Part shown: positions 25,339 through 38,300 of the stretch, piece after piece | Numbering within the stretch: the first letter of the stretch is position 1 | Layout: every line of letters starts with the position of its first letter | NCBI RefSeq assembly: GCF_000143535.2 | Contig: NC_037314.1 | Location: 1-64,000, forward strand | DNA length: 64,000 bases | Origin: Botrytis cinerea B05.10 | Lineage: Eukaryota > Ascomycota > Leotiomycetes > Helotiales > Sclerotiniaceae | Direction of reading: 5' to 3' | Position numbers and translations under genes: made by a program | The notes under the pieces: model-generated | Seen by the model: only the letters and a program-made list of their open reading frames with translations | What the model was told of the DNA's origin: nothing | Databases searched by the model: none

Positions 25339-26363
25339 TGCATTTCATCCTGCCTCGATTGAGAGGTCAATGAGCTCTGGTTGTTGGTTTCCCGAATTTT
25401 CGTCGGATCTCATGAGGGGTTAAAGAATGGGGTTGCGGAATCATATTATAGTTTGAAACTCCGCTAGCGTCTCCCGCATGTCGCATAATTCAACTGGGAT
25501 CTTTTGGGGTATATCATACAGGGATTCAAAAGTGTAACGTTAGGGCCATGCAGTCAGCACTTACTTTTTATCAGCGTGTAGTCAATACATACTAAAATCT
25601 TGTATGACCTGGCATTCTCTCACAAGTCAGCTACCCCTTTGTATTCCTAAATCTAATCCTATTTTATTGTATCCTATCATTTCCCTTTTTTATTTATTTA
25701 CTTATTTAACACATATTTTAAAACGACTTTCATAACTAAAAGTTGATCGGGGGAGAGAAGTAGGTGTGGTCTGTGCATCTAGTCTGTGCCCCAAAATTAG
25801 GACCATCAAAATAAAATAGAATGAAAAATAAGTACAGTGGCTATAGATGATAGTTAAAATGAAATCGAAATAGACATAATTATTCATATAACTTTGGGCT
25901 TTTAAATGATGTTATTTTCTCTGTAGAAAATGATATAACAAATTTTTGTATTGATTGATTCCAGTATCATGGTATCGTTCAAATGGAAGAAAGTAGGTTT
26001 CCTATCCCCTAGACTGCCAACTAGCGGATAGCGGTGAGCTTTTTTGAGATGACCCAAAAGAAGGGTTGCCAGGAAGTGGTCGTGATAGAGTACATTGTAG
26101 TTGACGTGATAAGCGTCGTTTTAAATTATAGTTCAAAGATGAGGATGAAAATCCGCGACTCCACAAATGTCATGATATCGAATCTAGTCAAAGTTCAAAA
26201 AGTCTAAGGTGAATACAAATTGCTTACAGAGGGGAGTAAGTATAAAGACATTCGTTGACTGCTCCAACTTCTACGAAAACAACATCCATTCATCGAACTT
26301 TCAATCTTCAGGAAATATCTCCAAATTTCAGACCTCTACTTTCTCGAAAGCAAGCAATACACT
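25339..26363. other. intergenic, no gene seen
   Basis: About 1 kb, A+T-rich in the middle (25640-25940). No convincing frame or repeat. It contains the promoter of the regulator and of the small gene at 26364. Confidence 0.5.
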
Positions 26364-26818
26364 ATGTCTACTCCAAATCAAACTCTTGGCGAGTGGACAG
26401 CGGATCTCAACGACATCCTTTACATGCAACCAAATAACGAAGTTGCTCGCAAAGCGTTTTATGAGCTAGTTGATCCCAGTCTCTTCATGAAGTACGTAAC
26501 TCGGATCTTACAAGTTATTTGGAGCCTAGCTAATAGAGTTGTATTACCAGAATCAATCACACTGTCTGCTCGTATAGTCAGTTTGTATCAATCTTTGAAC
26601 AAGCACGAGAGACCACAACAATGTTCAAAGACACATGGGATGTGCTTCACGAATGGCAAGACCCAGAGAAGAAGGATGGCGTTGTGGCGATATCCACAAA
26701 ATGGAGAATCAAGGATAATGCAACAGGCGTGGAGACGAAGAAGCATAATTTGGCGATCTGGGAGGTCAAGATAATTGATGGAAAGAGAAAGCTCACAGCT
26801 ATGACCGAAGTGGATTGA
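26364..26818 (+). CDS. small two-exon protein, SnoaL/NTF2-like, 122 aa
   Basis: Exon 1 26364-26495, intron 26496-26581 (86 bp, GTAACT donor, GCTAAT branch, TCAG acceptor), exon 2 26582-26818; frame is kept and gives 122 aa. The sequence starts MSTPNQTLGEW and the second half alternates in the manner of a curved beta sheet (VVAISTKWRIKDNATG, HNLAIWEVKIIDGKRKL), which resembles the SnoaL-like/NTF2 fold. These are small cytosolic ligand-binding or isomerase-type domains. The fold call is a judgement from pattern only. The gene itself is well supported by composition and splice sites. Confidence 0.6.
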
Positions 26819-27241
26819 TTCTTAGTGGCATTACATGAGCTGAGATGCAATAGCTAGCTATCTCGAACGCAATCTCTTTGAGTCTTCGTCTTGAAAATTA
26901 AGTACTTGTTACTTTTTAGAGCTGGCTCTTTAGTGCGCTGCCCTCGTGATTTTTTTCTCATATTTATGTGACCGGAAAGTGCCTATATAACACTTCTTTT
27001 CAAATTGGTATCATTTAGTTCAATGTCTGACCTTGGGTGACAGATGTCTTCTCCAATATGATAGTGCATGTTTTGATTAAAACGTTCGTCTTTCAAATTG
27101 CAATTAACATTCACCTTACACATTCAAACCCCAATGATTTCTAGTTCGTCGTCAGTAGAAGCAAAATAGCAACTTAAAGTCCAGTTTAGCAAAGTATTCA
27201 GATCTTTATTGAGTTTTGTTGATAGTGTCACATGTAATACT
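26819..27241. other. intergenic, no gene seen
   Basis: 3' flank of the small gene and of the kinase pseudogene. No coding signal. Confidence 0.5.
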
Positions 27242-27900
27242 TCATATGAGTTCGTAAATGGCTTGTGCGGAGGCGATCTGCAATGTCCATTACTCTTCAA
27301 TGAGCTGTCCACTGATTATTTCTGACACATCAGGAAGCCGGCGGTTCTTGTAGTTTCCCTTGACCTTTTCCCGCAGAGAGCTCAGAGAAGGGAATCCGGC
27401 ATGTCATCATAAAATAAATCGTAGTACCTAGCGCAAAAACATCATCATTTGCTGTGGGTGAGTCTCGCCAATGTTTATCAGGTATTGCGAATAGTGTTAT
27501 GTCATAGGCTTATGACTTAGAGCCTGCAAGAAAGGAGTCCCCAAATCCTGCAATCTTAAGACCGGTTTTTGCATCAAGCAGGAAGCCCTTGGGATTAGCA
27601 TCACTGTGAATGACCTCCGAAGCGGGGAGCAGCTGGAGACCTTCAGCTACCTCTTTGATCCAGTAGAATCGCTGCATATCCGTGACCCTATTGTTGTTAA
27701 TGAATAGAAATGTTTGTAAGTTGTCTCCTGGCTTTATTACATGTTTGGGGAACATTTCTGGGGATCCTAATCAGTGATTCTGATAAGGTCTCTACGAGTC
27801 TCCACTTCAAACTGACCAGGTCAGGGTGATTTTATCACATCGCCACAGGGTAATATCTCCAAGATCTTAAAAGCGCCATTATCAGTAAAGAGGCTATTGT
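27242..27900 (-). pseudogene. decayed protein-kinase-like gene
   Basis: Kinase-domain pieces can be read in order on the minus strand: a beta-strand region (GAFKILEILPCGDVI), then EVIHSDANPKGFLLD where HRD is expected, GFGD at the DFG place, an activation-segment piece (FAIPDKHWRDSPTANDD), and the subdomain IX helix VFALGTTIYFMM. They are interrupted by several in-frame stops (one after GSKS at 27510) and a frameshift near SELS. Key catalytic residues are changed too. It is therefore a relic of a fungal kinase-like gene. A related decayed gene lies at 32069-32926. Confidence 0.7.
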
Positions 27901-28413
27901 CACTGCATAAACCGAATGAACGAGATGCCCACATAGTTCATGAGGGAAGTATACTACGACTGCAGAGCTATATAGAAAAGCTTACCAATGTCGGGCAACA
28001 GTAATTTGCCGAATATACTATCCTTAAAGATCAAAATCAGCTTTACTATTCTAGTCGCTGTAACTATTCAAATTTTAATTATGTATTAAGCAGCTAGGGA
28101 AAATAGATAAGTCTTCTGATATTTTTGTTTATCTAAGATTTTACATTAATTTTTGATAATATCAGGAATATCGAATTTAGATCATTCTTATTACTACAAT
28201 CAAAACTTATTTAACTCTTTATATTACTTGATCTTAAGTTTCCCAAAAAAGAAATTGATATTTCATCTAATTTTAGGTCGTAGTATATATTTTTACCCTC
28301 TGTCAATTGATATCACAACTATTTAATAGTATACACCAAAAGTTTTCTTAGAATAATAGTTAGACAGTTGTCACTTATTCATGAACATAATGTTGAGTCC
28401 TGTGAACAACAGC
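27901..28413. other. intergenic, A+T-rich, no gene seen
   Basis: A+T-rich spacer with no convincing frame between the kinase relic and the DUF3500 gene. Confidence 0.5.
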
Positions 28414-29621
28414 TTATTCTTCCAGTGTGCGTCCGTAACCTCTCAATTGATCTCGATAAATAGTGTGTGCATGAAGCCTCAGATCCCCGTATTCATCATT
28501 GGTTTGTGGTGCGCTGCCTAGTGTTAGCTTCCTGCATCAAACCACGAAGTGATAATTTGAGAAATTTCCATGAATATATTCCTATATACTTGAAATCAGG
28601 GAATGTGATGAGATTAAAATTTTACTTACTATTCCACCCAAAGATTTGGGCCTTTGATGCGGAAATAGGACTTGCCGTTCTGGTTATCCTCTTTTGTGGT
28701 GGGACCGCTCCATGCAAAGTAAGTTTCGTTCAGACCAGCTTTAATCTCAGCCAAGCGGGGCGCATAGTGGACTGAGTTGAGAAGGCCAGCCCATTCAGAT
28801 ACGAGGTCGACAACCAGTGCTTGCTGAGCTTTGGTGAAAAGTCCCACGTTGACACCTTCTGTGATGTACTCTTCGCCATCGTGACCAGGTCCAAGAGTGA
28901 GGGTGCTCACATCGTGAGTTATGTTAGCTTTTGCAAAAAGGCTATCGTCGAGAGACCCGACTAGAGAAAATGCGATGTCATTCTCTGCGGCCAGCACGCG
29001 GTTCGTGACGTTGTTGATGGCTGGCAAGCAGCCGGTCAACAGTGGAGCAATGACAGCCTTACTACCGTACATGGCCATGTTTATCCCAAGATGATGCCCG
29101 CCGAACTGAATCATCCAAAGAGACGTCAAACTAGGCTCCCCGAAAAAGCCTAGCGTGTAACTTCCCAACCCAGCTTCATAGTCCACACCACGGTCCTCCT
29201 CGACTTGGTCGGCGTTCATGATCTCCTGAACCTTGTTGTAACCATCTTCACTAAACATGACGCGTAGCAGGTTTAAGACCGCTTCTTCTTGCGTGTCCGT
29301 GAAGTTGTCCCGGGCCAAACCAATGCGATCCACGATGCCGACGGGGTAGTTGGTCCACACCGACTGACCGAACTGCTCACCGGCAATAGAGCCGGTGGTG
29401 GAGGATCCGAAGTAAATGGGAGTTGCGTTCCCTGCTGCTTCGTAAGGGTACACCAATGATGCATTCTGCTCCGCGGTGAGAAGGCCTAGGAGAGTGTTGG
29501 CAGCGTCGAAAATGGCCATTGACTGAATAGTACCATCGTCGACTTGCTTAACTGTGTGCGACTTCGAGGGAAGTGATTGTACTAGGGTGCACAAAGCAAA
29601 GAGAGAAAGTCTGAGAAGCAT
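28414..29621 (-). CDS. secreted DUF3500 family protein, 363 aa
   Basis: Exon 1 29621-28630, intron 28629-28514 (116 bp, GTAAGT donor, GCTAACAC branch, GGCAG acceptor), exon 2 28513-28414. Phases agree, giving 363 aa. ATG 29621 is chosen because it opens a clear signal peptide (MLLRLSLFALCTLVQSLPS); the frame itself extends further upstream. The DUF3500 hallmark WMIQFGGHHLGIN is present, and the last exon supplies the usual HAHTIYRDQ end. Several N-glycosylation sequons (NAS, NAT, NFT, NVT, NIT, NET) fit secretion. The biochemical role of the family is not established to my knowledge. Confidence 0.85.
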
Positions 29622-32068
29622 TTTCAGAGTCTTTTGTTGATTTGACGGATTCAAAAAAGTAGATAAGAATGAACAGTGAAGACAAGTAGAAGATGCAAGC
29701 GGAAATAAAGACTCACTTGTAGTTCGCTGTCCTGAAATTAACATCAATGGAACATAAATCAACTTCCTTATATAATGATGATATTGTTGCGCCTGGAGTT
29801 CTCTCATGGAAGGTAAAAACTGTTCATAGACAGCCAAGAAAAATTCCTACCAGTATTACGCAGTCATTGACGTGTGCGGGCAAGGCTTTGCAAATTGCAA
29901 GAGTTAAAAGAGGGCTCAGTTTACTTGGCGTCGACATATCCAGGTTGAGGGGGAGTAGTGTTGGGCAGATTATATAATTTGATGAATGATAAATAATTTT
30001 TACACAATCACGCTTTTTGAGTGTTACCTAATATTATGTTAAGATTATGTATATGTTTTTGTAGCTAGTTAAATCATTAGAATAAATAAAAGTGAGATAA
30101 ATCCAAAGGTATTCTCGATTCGGTGATTAAAAAAGTTATTAAACACCGAAACTATTTTGGAATCCCATTTATGTTTATTGTATGATTTAAATCATATGAC
30201 GAAAACATGTGAGCTTCGAGAAAGATTCCTACCCCCAAATAACCCCTTTTCAGAACGGCTAATTAAAAAATCGGTATATATTTCGCTTAACTAATATTAC
30301 GTATAATTTGGTGACGAATATGCCTAAATAATTTGATACGTCTTGCTCAACTCTAACTTATAGAGGGAGCAATAAGTCTCGATATACATACAGCGTAGTA
30401 ACAATGCATGATTGGTGAAGCCCCAAGCCCCAATATGAAAAATATTAATTTAACCCATCTAGGAAAAACCCCCTCAAGACTCGTATCAATTTTATGTGGG
30501 GATGTGGAATTAAGCTTTTTCTTAATGTATTCCATACAGTAAAGGCATACGTATACGTACCAAGGCCTGCACATAACCATAAACTACCCTGTTCTCCTTC
30601 TCCTCTATACCCTTCCTCGAGGTTTTCCTTCGGTCCCGAGCCTACACCATATTTGAGCGGTGCCGGGTACGTAAGAGGCCTATATACCTGCGAAGATCAT
30701 CAAACGTGGCAATCGCACGAAGCAGGAATCTTCCCGTCTTGGAAATACACATACGTGATTATTCTGTTCGGAGATAGCCTCTTGGGTTACGTGGAATTAG
30801 CAAGAGCTTTGATCTCGAGGTGGATTAGATAGAATTTCTAGTAGGTTATCATTGGTTCTTTTGCATGTTTTCTCTTTGCGTATCATTTGTTTTTTATTTT
30901 TTTCAGATTTTCTTTTCGTGTAAAGGTGTACAAACGAAAGAAATATTTGGTGATAATGAAATGTGATATGAATGTCTATCGGCGTATATTGAGTACTCTT
31001 TAAGATCTTTCTATTGTATATCTATCGTTTTAGGGTTTAGACTATATGGCCTGTCGGGTTCAGTTTTGTAGTCACTCAATTTTTCTCATTATGAAAACTT
31101 TTAAACAATACATTTTGAGCTAATTGATTCAATAAAACGCATCTTTGTTTTAATCTTTAGTAATCATAGCTTCTCTAAGATTTCCAGTGTTGTACTCTAG
31201 TAGAAATTCAATATATAAAGTATTATTAGAAATACACTGAATGCCAGAAATTCGATCTGGGATAGACATTCCAAAAGGCATTTACAAATTTCCAATCCAT
31301 CTTAAAATAAAAATGAACATTTCAGATCAAATTTCCATATTGAATTATATTTTATATCTTCAGTAACATATAGATAGATCAATATCACTTAAATATCGTC
31401 GAAAAAGTTAACATACCACTATACAAATCAGTATCCAGAACACAAGCAGCACTATTAATGTGAGAGTAAAAACACGTGACTTCAAGGTCACGTGTTACCA
31501 ACGTTTAGTATCTATAGCTTCTCTTCTGTAGACCTAAAAATATCATCGAATTTCCTACCTTCCAAAGTTGTCTCCTGAAGAATTGAGTGCCCAGCTCTTA
31601 CCGCCTCCCTCACCTCGCTGTCGCGATGTATCGATTCACCCCATTTTACTATGTGTAGCCACTTGCTTTATGCTTGATATATGCAAAGGCCTTTCTTGTG
31701 TGACCATTACCACCTTCTACTCTTTTACATTAAGAACACTAATAAAGCTTTCCGACAACGCGAACAAAACCAGTTGTTCACATGTAAGGACGCCTTTAAA
31801 GCTACCAATACTGCTGCCCTAGTGTCAAAAAACTGTTAAAGCGGGAAACGTGATTACAAGCAACAAAAAACATATGCAATTTCTCGTCGTATGAAATATC
31901 ACAAATATAATCATACAGGCCAAAACCACAACTTTCGGGACGTCCCGATAATTCGAGGCACTATCAAAGCGAGTTCATTTTACTTACTAGTCATCTTATT
32001 TTCTTAGTCTAAAAATAACAGTCAAATCAATGCTTGAACTTCCAAGCCCTCTTTGTATCCTGGTGTGC
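29622..32068. other. long gene-free stretch
   Basis: About 2.4 kb with only short chance frames. Much is A+T-rich (29980-30360, 30840-31440). It contains the CACGTG palindrome at 31471-31496. No transposon ends were recognised. Confidence 0.5.
31471..31496. repeat. 26-bp palindrome with two CACGTG sites
   Basis: AACACGTGAC-TTCAAG-GTCACGTGTT: perfect 10-bp arms around a 6-bp loop, an E-box in each arm. It lies in a gene-free region. Confidence 0.8.
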
Positions 32069-32926
32069 CTAAACCTCCTGCATCATGATATTCAAATGGG
32101 CCAGGCTTGAGCGCTCCTCCGGTTTTGAACGCATGCACACTTCGACGATGGTCTGAAGCGGAGTTGAAACAGGCCATTCGACAAAATTTATGATTGGTTC
32201 AACCGCGTAAACTATGCTCTTAATACAGTTTCCAATGTCGTATATATCTGATCTGGAAGTTCATCTTGAATCTTCCAGGCCCCCTTGGAAGGAGAACTCC
32301 GGCACTGACCGCTTTCTCCAGCGGCTTTCGAGATCGCAGACCACCTCAGACTTCCCATTGTCTGAAAAAACAAAGTTATCGGTGCGTAAATTGCAATGGA
32401 CAATACTAATCGAATGAAGATAATCCAAGGTATCAATAAGCTGTAGATCCCAGCTCTTATAAATGGTCAAGGAGGAGAAGCGAACGAGTGTGTGTGCGCT
32501 AGACGGCGGCTTTTCGAAGACAAGCTGCCCCTTGGTAGATCTGTCTAGAAGCTGGATTACATGTGGAGAAAAAAAACAACCTGGTACAGAGCCACCCTTG
32601 CATCTGATGAAATTCTCGATTTCGATTTTGTACTTGCCATTCTTGACAAGATGCTCTGCTGGATCGACACGGACGATAGGCAGCTTGGAAACGAGCTCAT
32701 TCACGTCCTCGGAGTCGTCTTTTTTGAGCTTGAGATCCTTCAAGCAACGGTCTAGTAGACGTATCTCGTTCCCATAGATCTCAAAGTGACCTTGCATTGG
32801 GGGACACGTTGCGATAGAGTCGTAAGATATCACCCAAAAAAGTATCAGGAACATGGAAAATGCGCACGCACTAGTCATACCCAGTGCTTTTATCAAATCA
32901 ACAAGAAATATGGGATTTATCGCCAC
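32069..32926 (-). pseudogene. kinase-like gene with one internal TGA
   Basis: From ATG 32926 the frame gives an N-terminal hydrophobic segment (ACAFSMFLILFWVISY), then kinase-like motifs: HSISIVHCNLRTDNFVFSD (catalytic loop with HRD changed to HCN) and CDLES in place of DFG. A TGA at 32263-32261 stops it at residue 221, but the same frame continues for about 64 codons with a typical kinase C-lobe (SDIYDIGNCIKSIV; VCMRSKPEERSSL) to TAG at 32071. TGA sits where TGG (Trp) is usual before such a motif, so a single G-to-A change probably broke it. It could instead be a truncated protein or a sequencing error. It would be a catalytically weak or inactive kinase even if whole. Confidence 0.65.
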
Positions 32927-33055
32927 GCTGGAGCTCTAGTTTGAGATTCAATCGACCGCCATAGGGTAAAAGATTGGTGGTAACGCAGCGGTGCTCATAC
33001 TTGGCTCGAAAGCGAAGCACTTTATTGAATCAATCTTCGACTTGAATTTTACGAG

Positions 33056-33532
33056 TCATAGCTTGGTCGTTGGTGCTTTTCTGAGAAGTTGGAGTTGGTG
33101 TTGTCATTCGTGTTGAGTGGGTCGGACCAAATTTCTTCTGTGGGAGACTGTGATCTCTTTAATTGCTTTCTTCAATGCGCCCCATATTTGATGACTAAAT
33201 ATTATCATCTCTGCGATACAACCTTGATCACAACACGTCGCCCAGCCTTCCATTAGATCTGCACCAAATTTCAAGAGACTAATGATAGGAATAGAGTAAG
33301 TAATGGAAGTCATTATTCAAATCGTTTCAAGATGAAGCCAAAGCGCTGAGGCACTTTCCAGAAGATGAATATACTCATCTTTAAGCCTGGTAAGAGATGA
33401 AGCTCCTCGATCAAACTCTTCCTCAGATACTCCCCCACTACATCCCTCCCTTGATTCGTCCATTAAAGAGGGATAACCAACAGGAAAAATGAAGACGAGT
33501 CGAATCTCAATCATATCCCCATTTAGAATCAA
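33056..33532 (-). pseudogene. broken gene of unknown function
   Basis: ATG 33532 opens 71 codons ending at TGA (33317); the same frame continues with ITYSIPIISLLKFGADLMEG... to a second TGA near 33106 and then to a final TGA at 33056. The parts read as one helical protein with internal TGA stops where TGG may once have stood. It lies just upstream of the kinase-like gene at 32069-32926, on the same strand, and may have been part of it. No domain is recognised. Confidence 0.4.
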
Positions 33533-33931
33533 TGAAAGTGTTTATTCTGATAAGCATATTCACATAAACCCATGAGTTTGAAATTCTGGAAAGCACGTCT
33601 CTTCCTATGGAATTTGGTTGAAGAAAGGTCAAGGTCGGAATGGAGAGGAATTCAAAAGGAACAGGCCATCGAGGCTAAACTTCGGCATGCGAAATGCACG
33701 TTGCCGGTTTGTATGCGACGACACCATTTCATATTCGAGGGACTACCCATATGTAAAACGATACTCCTCTTATGATGAGAGTATAACTTGCTCTTTATTT
33801 TGTTGAATCTTAACGATACCAGGATCCATTTGATCATTTAGCATTTAACAGGAGCGGACTCGTTAGTCAGTACCTCCACAGGCAGACCTTAATTGGCCAA
33901 CGAAGATGGAACCTCGTTTCTATCGACGAGC

Positions 33932-34528
33932 ATGGAACATTACAATAATCACCGCAGTCTTGCATTCATTGATATCACCAAAACGGAATCATATCACCAG
34001 CACCAAGTTGATTTTGTAATGATTTTGGATATTTTGATTAGGGTCCTGCGACAGCAGCTTCAACTCGAAGGTACTATCAAGATCGTGATCCTACATCATC
34101 TATCAAGACTGCCAAAAACTCAAGTAATTCCACACCATACCAAGGAAAACAAGTTGGAAATAAGATATGGAACACCAATATCTGCGGAAGCTGGATCAGT
34201 AAAAGCCAAATCAGAAAAAACATTAGACATCCGAATAATTCCTCCAGTACCTGCAGAGCTATTGCTTCCTGCCAGGATTTACACCATTTTTGATCCACCA
34301 ACTTCAAATCCATCATCCATTTACCATTTCAGCGACCCCTTCTCAAACACCGTTTTCAAACCGCAAAGCCCTTCCCATTTTCCGAGTAATCTTATCGCCA
34401 CAATTCCGCCACAATGCCGCCGACCAATTTCAGTAACCATTCGAGAACTCCAGCTCGAGAACAATCATTTCTGCAAAGTTTCCAACTCCCCCAGTGGTAA
34501 ATTTATCCATTCCTTTATCTCACCATAA
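33932..34528 (+). CDS. hypothetical protein, 198 aa
   Basis: An ATG at 33932 opens a frame of about 198 codons (it is open a further 13 codons upstream without ATG). The N-terminal half is helical and hydrophobic (VDFVMILDILIRVLRQQLQL); the rest is Pro/Ser-rich. No signal peptide or known domain. Its length in this gene-poor DNA is the main support, and it could be a chance frame or an exon. Confidence 0.3.
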   Translation: MEHYNNHRSLAFIDITKTESYHQHQVDFVMILDILIRVLRQQLQLEGTIKIVILHHLSRLPKTQVIPHHTKENKLEIRYGTPISAEAGSVKAKSEKTLDIRIIPPVPAELLLPARIYTIFDPPTSNPSSIYHFSDPFSNTVFKPQSPSHFPSNLIATIPPQCRRPISVTIRELQLENNHFCKVSNSPSGKFIHSFISP

Positions 34529-35315
34529 AGTTGTAAGCATTTCAGGTAAGATCATAGCATAAGAGTAGCTCCTTGCCTAAGGGAGTACTTTTATGCTATG
34601 TTGCCTCCGCATGATAAAGTCTTTGATAGAAAGTGGTGTGTCAGAATGAGTGCCGCCTCGCCAAAGGAAGCATCCATCTTTCACATTCCCTCATATCATA
34701 CCCTTAAGAAAGGAGAACAAAGTCTGTTAAACCATCCCTTGCCTAGGGGGGTGATCAACAACTAACTCCGTTCATCCCAACCATCGTGCGTAGTCGTGCA
34801 AATACTGGTTTTGAGGTGCTGGAAGGAGAAAAATGAAAGTCGAAAAAAAGAATTGTTAGTCTGCAGAAGTTATGAGAATGATTGCTTGTTGACGTGTCCT
34901 TGAGATTTAGAAAGTAAGACAACTTGTCATGAGAATCATCGAAAAAAGACATTTTACAAGGAAGTCACACAAATACTCCATTATTGAAGACGCGTCCGCC
35001 TTCTCAGGAAAATTCATGCAAATTCGATGTAAATTATCATGATTAGATGATTCTCATACCATGGAGCTGTTAGGAAGAACTGGTCGTGGGAGAGGATTTG
35101 TGGTTTTCTCGTTATGGTAGAGAACGTTAGATAGGCGACATTTGAAGTGTTGTAAGGACGATTTGGATGGGTCGCCGCCGTCACAAAGAAAAAAGTTGAT
35201 CCCGAAGAATAAAAAACCAGGATAACACGCAAATATAGAAAAGCAAACTTCTTTGACTGCCCATAAGCTTAAAGCAAGTATGGTATAGTAAGATCTTGTC
35301 AAAATTCCCTGAGAT
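34529..35315. other. intergenic, no gene seen
   Basis: Contains a short inverted repeat at about 34550-34605 (ATAGCATAAGAGTA against TACTTTTATGCTAT) and no convincing frame. Confidence 0.5.
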
Positions 35316-38300
35316 TTAATGCCTGGGAGAAAAGTTTCTCGCAAAACGTCTAACAGAGGTCTTGAAAACGTCCCAGAAAACGACTGACTTGACCTTGAAG
35401 AGTTGGTGCAGGTGGATTATTCTGCTTGGGTATAATATCTGGGGTAAGAAGTCGGCATATCTAGGAAGAACAGCAACGGTTGTGACCTGAGGGATCTGCA
35501 CAGAAGCTGTTTCTGTTGCTATTTCTGGTATCACAGCCAGTCGGAATGTCGTAGGGATTGCAAAGGTAGGTACGTTCATTGTGGCCACTGGAATGCTTGC
35601 TGGTTTTGGTGCATCGATTAAATGAATGACACCTGGGGTAAACAAGGTGGTAGAGGGCCACATGTGACCAACCCAACAAATGGTTAAGAAAGCGATGAAG
35701 AAAAACCTCGACCAAGAGTAAGCCTTAGACCTAGGAGAGAATTTAGACTCCACAACAATCACAGGGATTGGAGTCTGTTCGGTGATTTCTGGGCATTTCA
35801 TGGTTAAGAAGTTCTCATCCACAAACTCCGGTGCAAGTTCAAGGGTAGATGAAGCTGGTGATTGAACAGCCATTCGTAATGGAATATATTCATCAATTGT
35901 AGTGCTATCCTGGGCTGGGAAAGAGTTACCAGTAGACTCCGGTACAGGTACGGAAATTTTGGGAGTCTCGGATGAGACGATTTCTGCAGGGTCCTCAGTG
36001 ATAGGAATCTCGTTGTTAGGGATGGGCTGCTTGATCTTTTCCAGTTCAATCTTTTCCTGTTCGATCTTTTCAAGTTCGATCTTCTCCAGTTCGATTTTTT
36101 CCTGTTCAATCTTTGCCTTTTTGATCTTTTCCTGTCGCTCATGGAACCCCTTTCTAGTAGCAGCGATTAGTCCTTCGTCTGATTCGGATAAAAGATTGAT
36201 TATCGCCTCCCTGTCGGTCTTCTTCGAAATCGAATTTTGTCCCATGCCCGAATTTCCAAGTACAGGACCCAAGGATGGACTGCCAGGTGCAGTGTTATCA
36301 CTAGAAAGAGGAGCCAACTTAAGTTCTCTGAAAACTTTCTTGGTCAATCTCAACTCAGATTTCTGCTTTTTGAACTCTTCTTTGAGGGAGTGAAGCTCAG
36401 CAGAAGTTTTTTTGTGAGCTGAGGTTTCAGAATCAAGATTTTGAACCGTTGTAGCCACCAGTATAGATTGCTCTTCCTGTAATTTTTGGAGAGCTGCAGC
36501 AACTCTTTCGACTTCTTCAGTCTTCTTGGATAACTGATCCTGGTAACTTCTCTTTATCTCTTGGTCACTTTCTATTTTACCTTGGCACTCGGAAAGAGCA
36601 ATGGCAGTTTTGTCCTTGATACTAGTGCATTCTGATAAAGAACTCTCAAGCTCTGAGATCTTTGATTGAAGACTTGAAATGTTATCCTTGAGTTTCTGTG
36701 AGGCTCGGCTGGAATAGTCCTCGATAAATCTGACCTCACCCTCCAGACATCGGACAGCTTTTTGAGATTTTAAAAATTCAGTCTCCAGTTGCTTGACTTT
36801 TTCGACGGCCTCGACAGATGTAGGGTTGGTGAGATTTTCTTTCAAAGTCTTGTAAAGTAACTCCAAGCTATCTCGCTCAATTCGCAACTTTCTAATCGTG
36901 CGAGTATCACTCTGTTCAAAGATTGAATGGTTAGATTTCGCGCCGACCAACTGTGATTTTTCGGTGGTCAGCTTCAGAAGTTGCTGTCGAGATTGTTTGA
37001 CGTCATCCTTCAATTGCTGGGCGGACGGCTCAGGACCTTGCGGTTCCTCTCTATCAAGTTGCTTGGCAGTGATTCCAGTGGTATGTCTTTCCTTTAAATC
37101 TTCGGTGACAGCAGAATCTCTTCTCTCCATAACTTTGTTTGCAAATGAAAAAGCTGCATCCCTTTCGCTGCGAAGGTTCTCTGCAACAATAAAAGCATCA
37201 TCTCTTTCCTTCTCAAGTTTGTCTGCAACACTAACAGCTGCATCTCTCTCTTTCATAGCTTTGGCTGCATTGGCAACAGTAGCATTCAGGTCACTGGCTT
37301 CTTTTTCTGCATGGAGCTTGAGGTTCTGGTACTCATGTTGAAGTTGGTTAAGATGCTGTTGGATTTGTTGTTTTTCGCCAATATGCTTGTTGACAATGTC
37401 TTCGGCATCGTGTTTCTCCTGTGTCTGTTTGAACTGGACTTCTTGAAGGGTTTCATGTAGTTGAAGAATTGTTGAATGATATTGGCTGGCCAAGTTCTCT
37501 GTTGTGGTCTTGTCTGTCAACGCAACTTGCAATTTTGACTCAGATTTTAGTCTCAAACTTTCGCATTCCGAATACTGGTCGCGATACCTGTTTAGTATGA
37601 TATCCGAATCGACATTTCTTTGATTTGCATGCCCGAGCTCAGTTTGAAGTTTGGTGATGTTCCCATTAAGCCGATCAAACTCCGCACTATGTTGATTTTT
37701 AGCATTTTCCAATTCATCCTCCATTCTACCAATTCTGCCTCTGAGGTCCGAGATTTGATCTTCCTTCTCTTGGACCATACTTTGCAAAGGTTGGTTTCCA
37801 AATCCTGGAGCGAAGCCACGATCTCGGGCTTCCTTTTCAAGTGTTTGGCGCATGAAGTTTGTAATCGCAAGGTCGGTTTCTAGACTCAACATTCGAGTTT
37901 TTGCTATTTCAAGTTCTTTATTCAAACGACTGACTTCCTCTTGAAATCCTGCATTGGAAGCTTCAAGATCTTCATTTTCGTCTTTTATGGAATCATGTTG
38001 TTGCTTGTACCAACCGGATTGAAATGCAAGTATCTTCGTCTCTGAAAGCTCGGTTTCCATCTTCTCGTATCCAGATTGTTGGGCAGCAATCTTCTCCCTA
38101 GCAGCATTGAGCTGTAAACGAAGATCGGTATTCTCTTGCTTAAGAGTTGCATTTTCAATTGATTTAGGAACCATATGAGAGATCGAGAATTTGAAAGATG
38201 AGTTTGACTCAGGTTCAGCATCTCCGGATACTACAATTCATTAGCTCAGCTCATATAAAAATCTTGAAACCTGAATATCATACCATTGACTGAATTATGC

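Noticed and set aside
30494..31822. Several 60-110 codon plus-strand frames
   Set aside because: Chance-like composition, no start context, no splice partners, no motifs.
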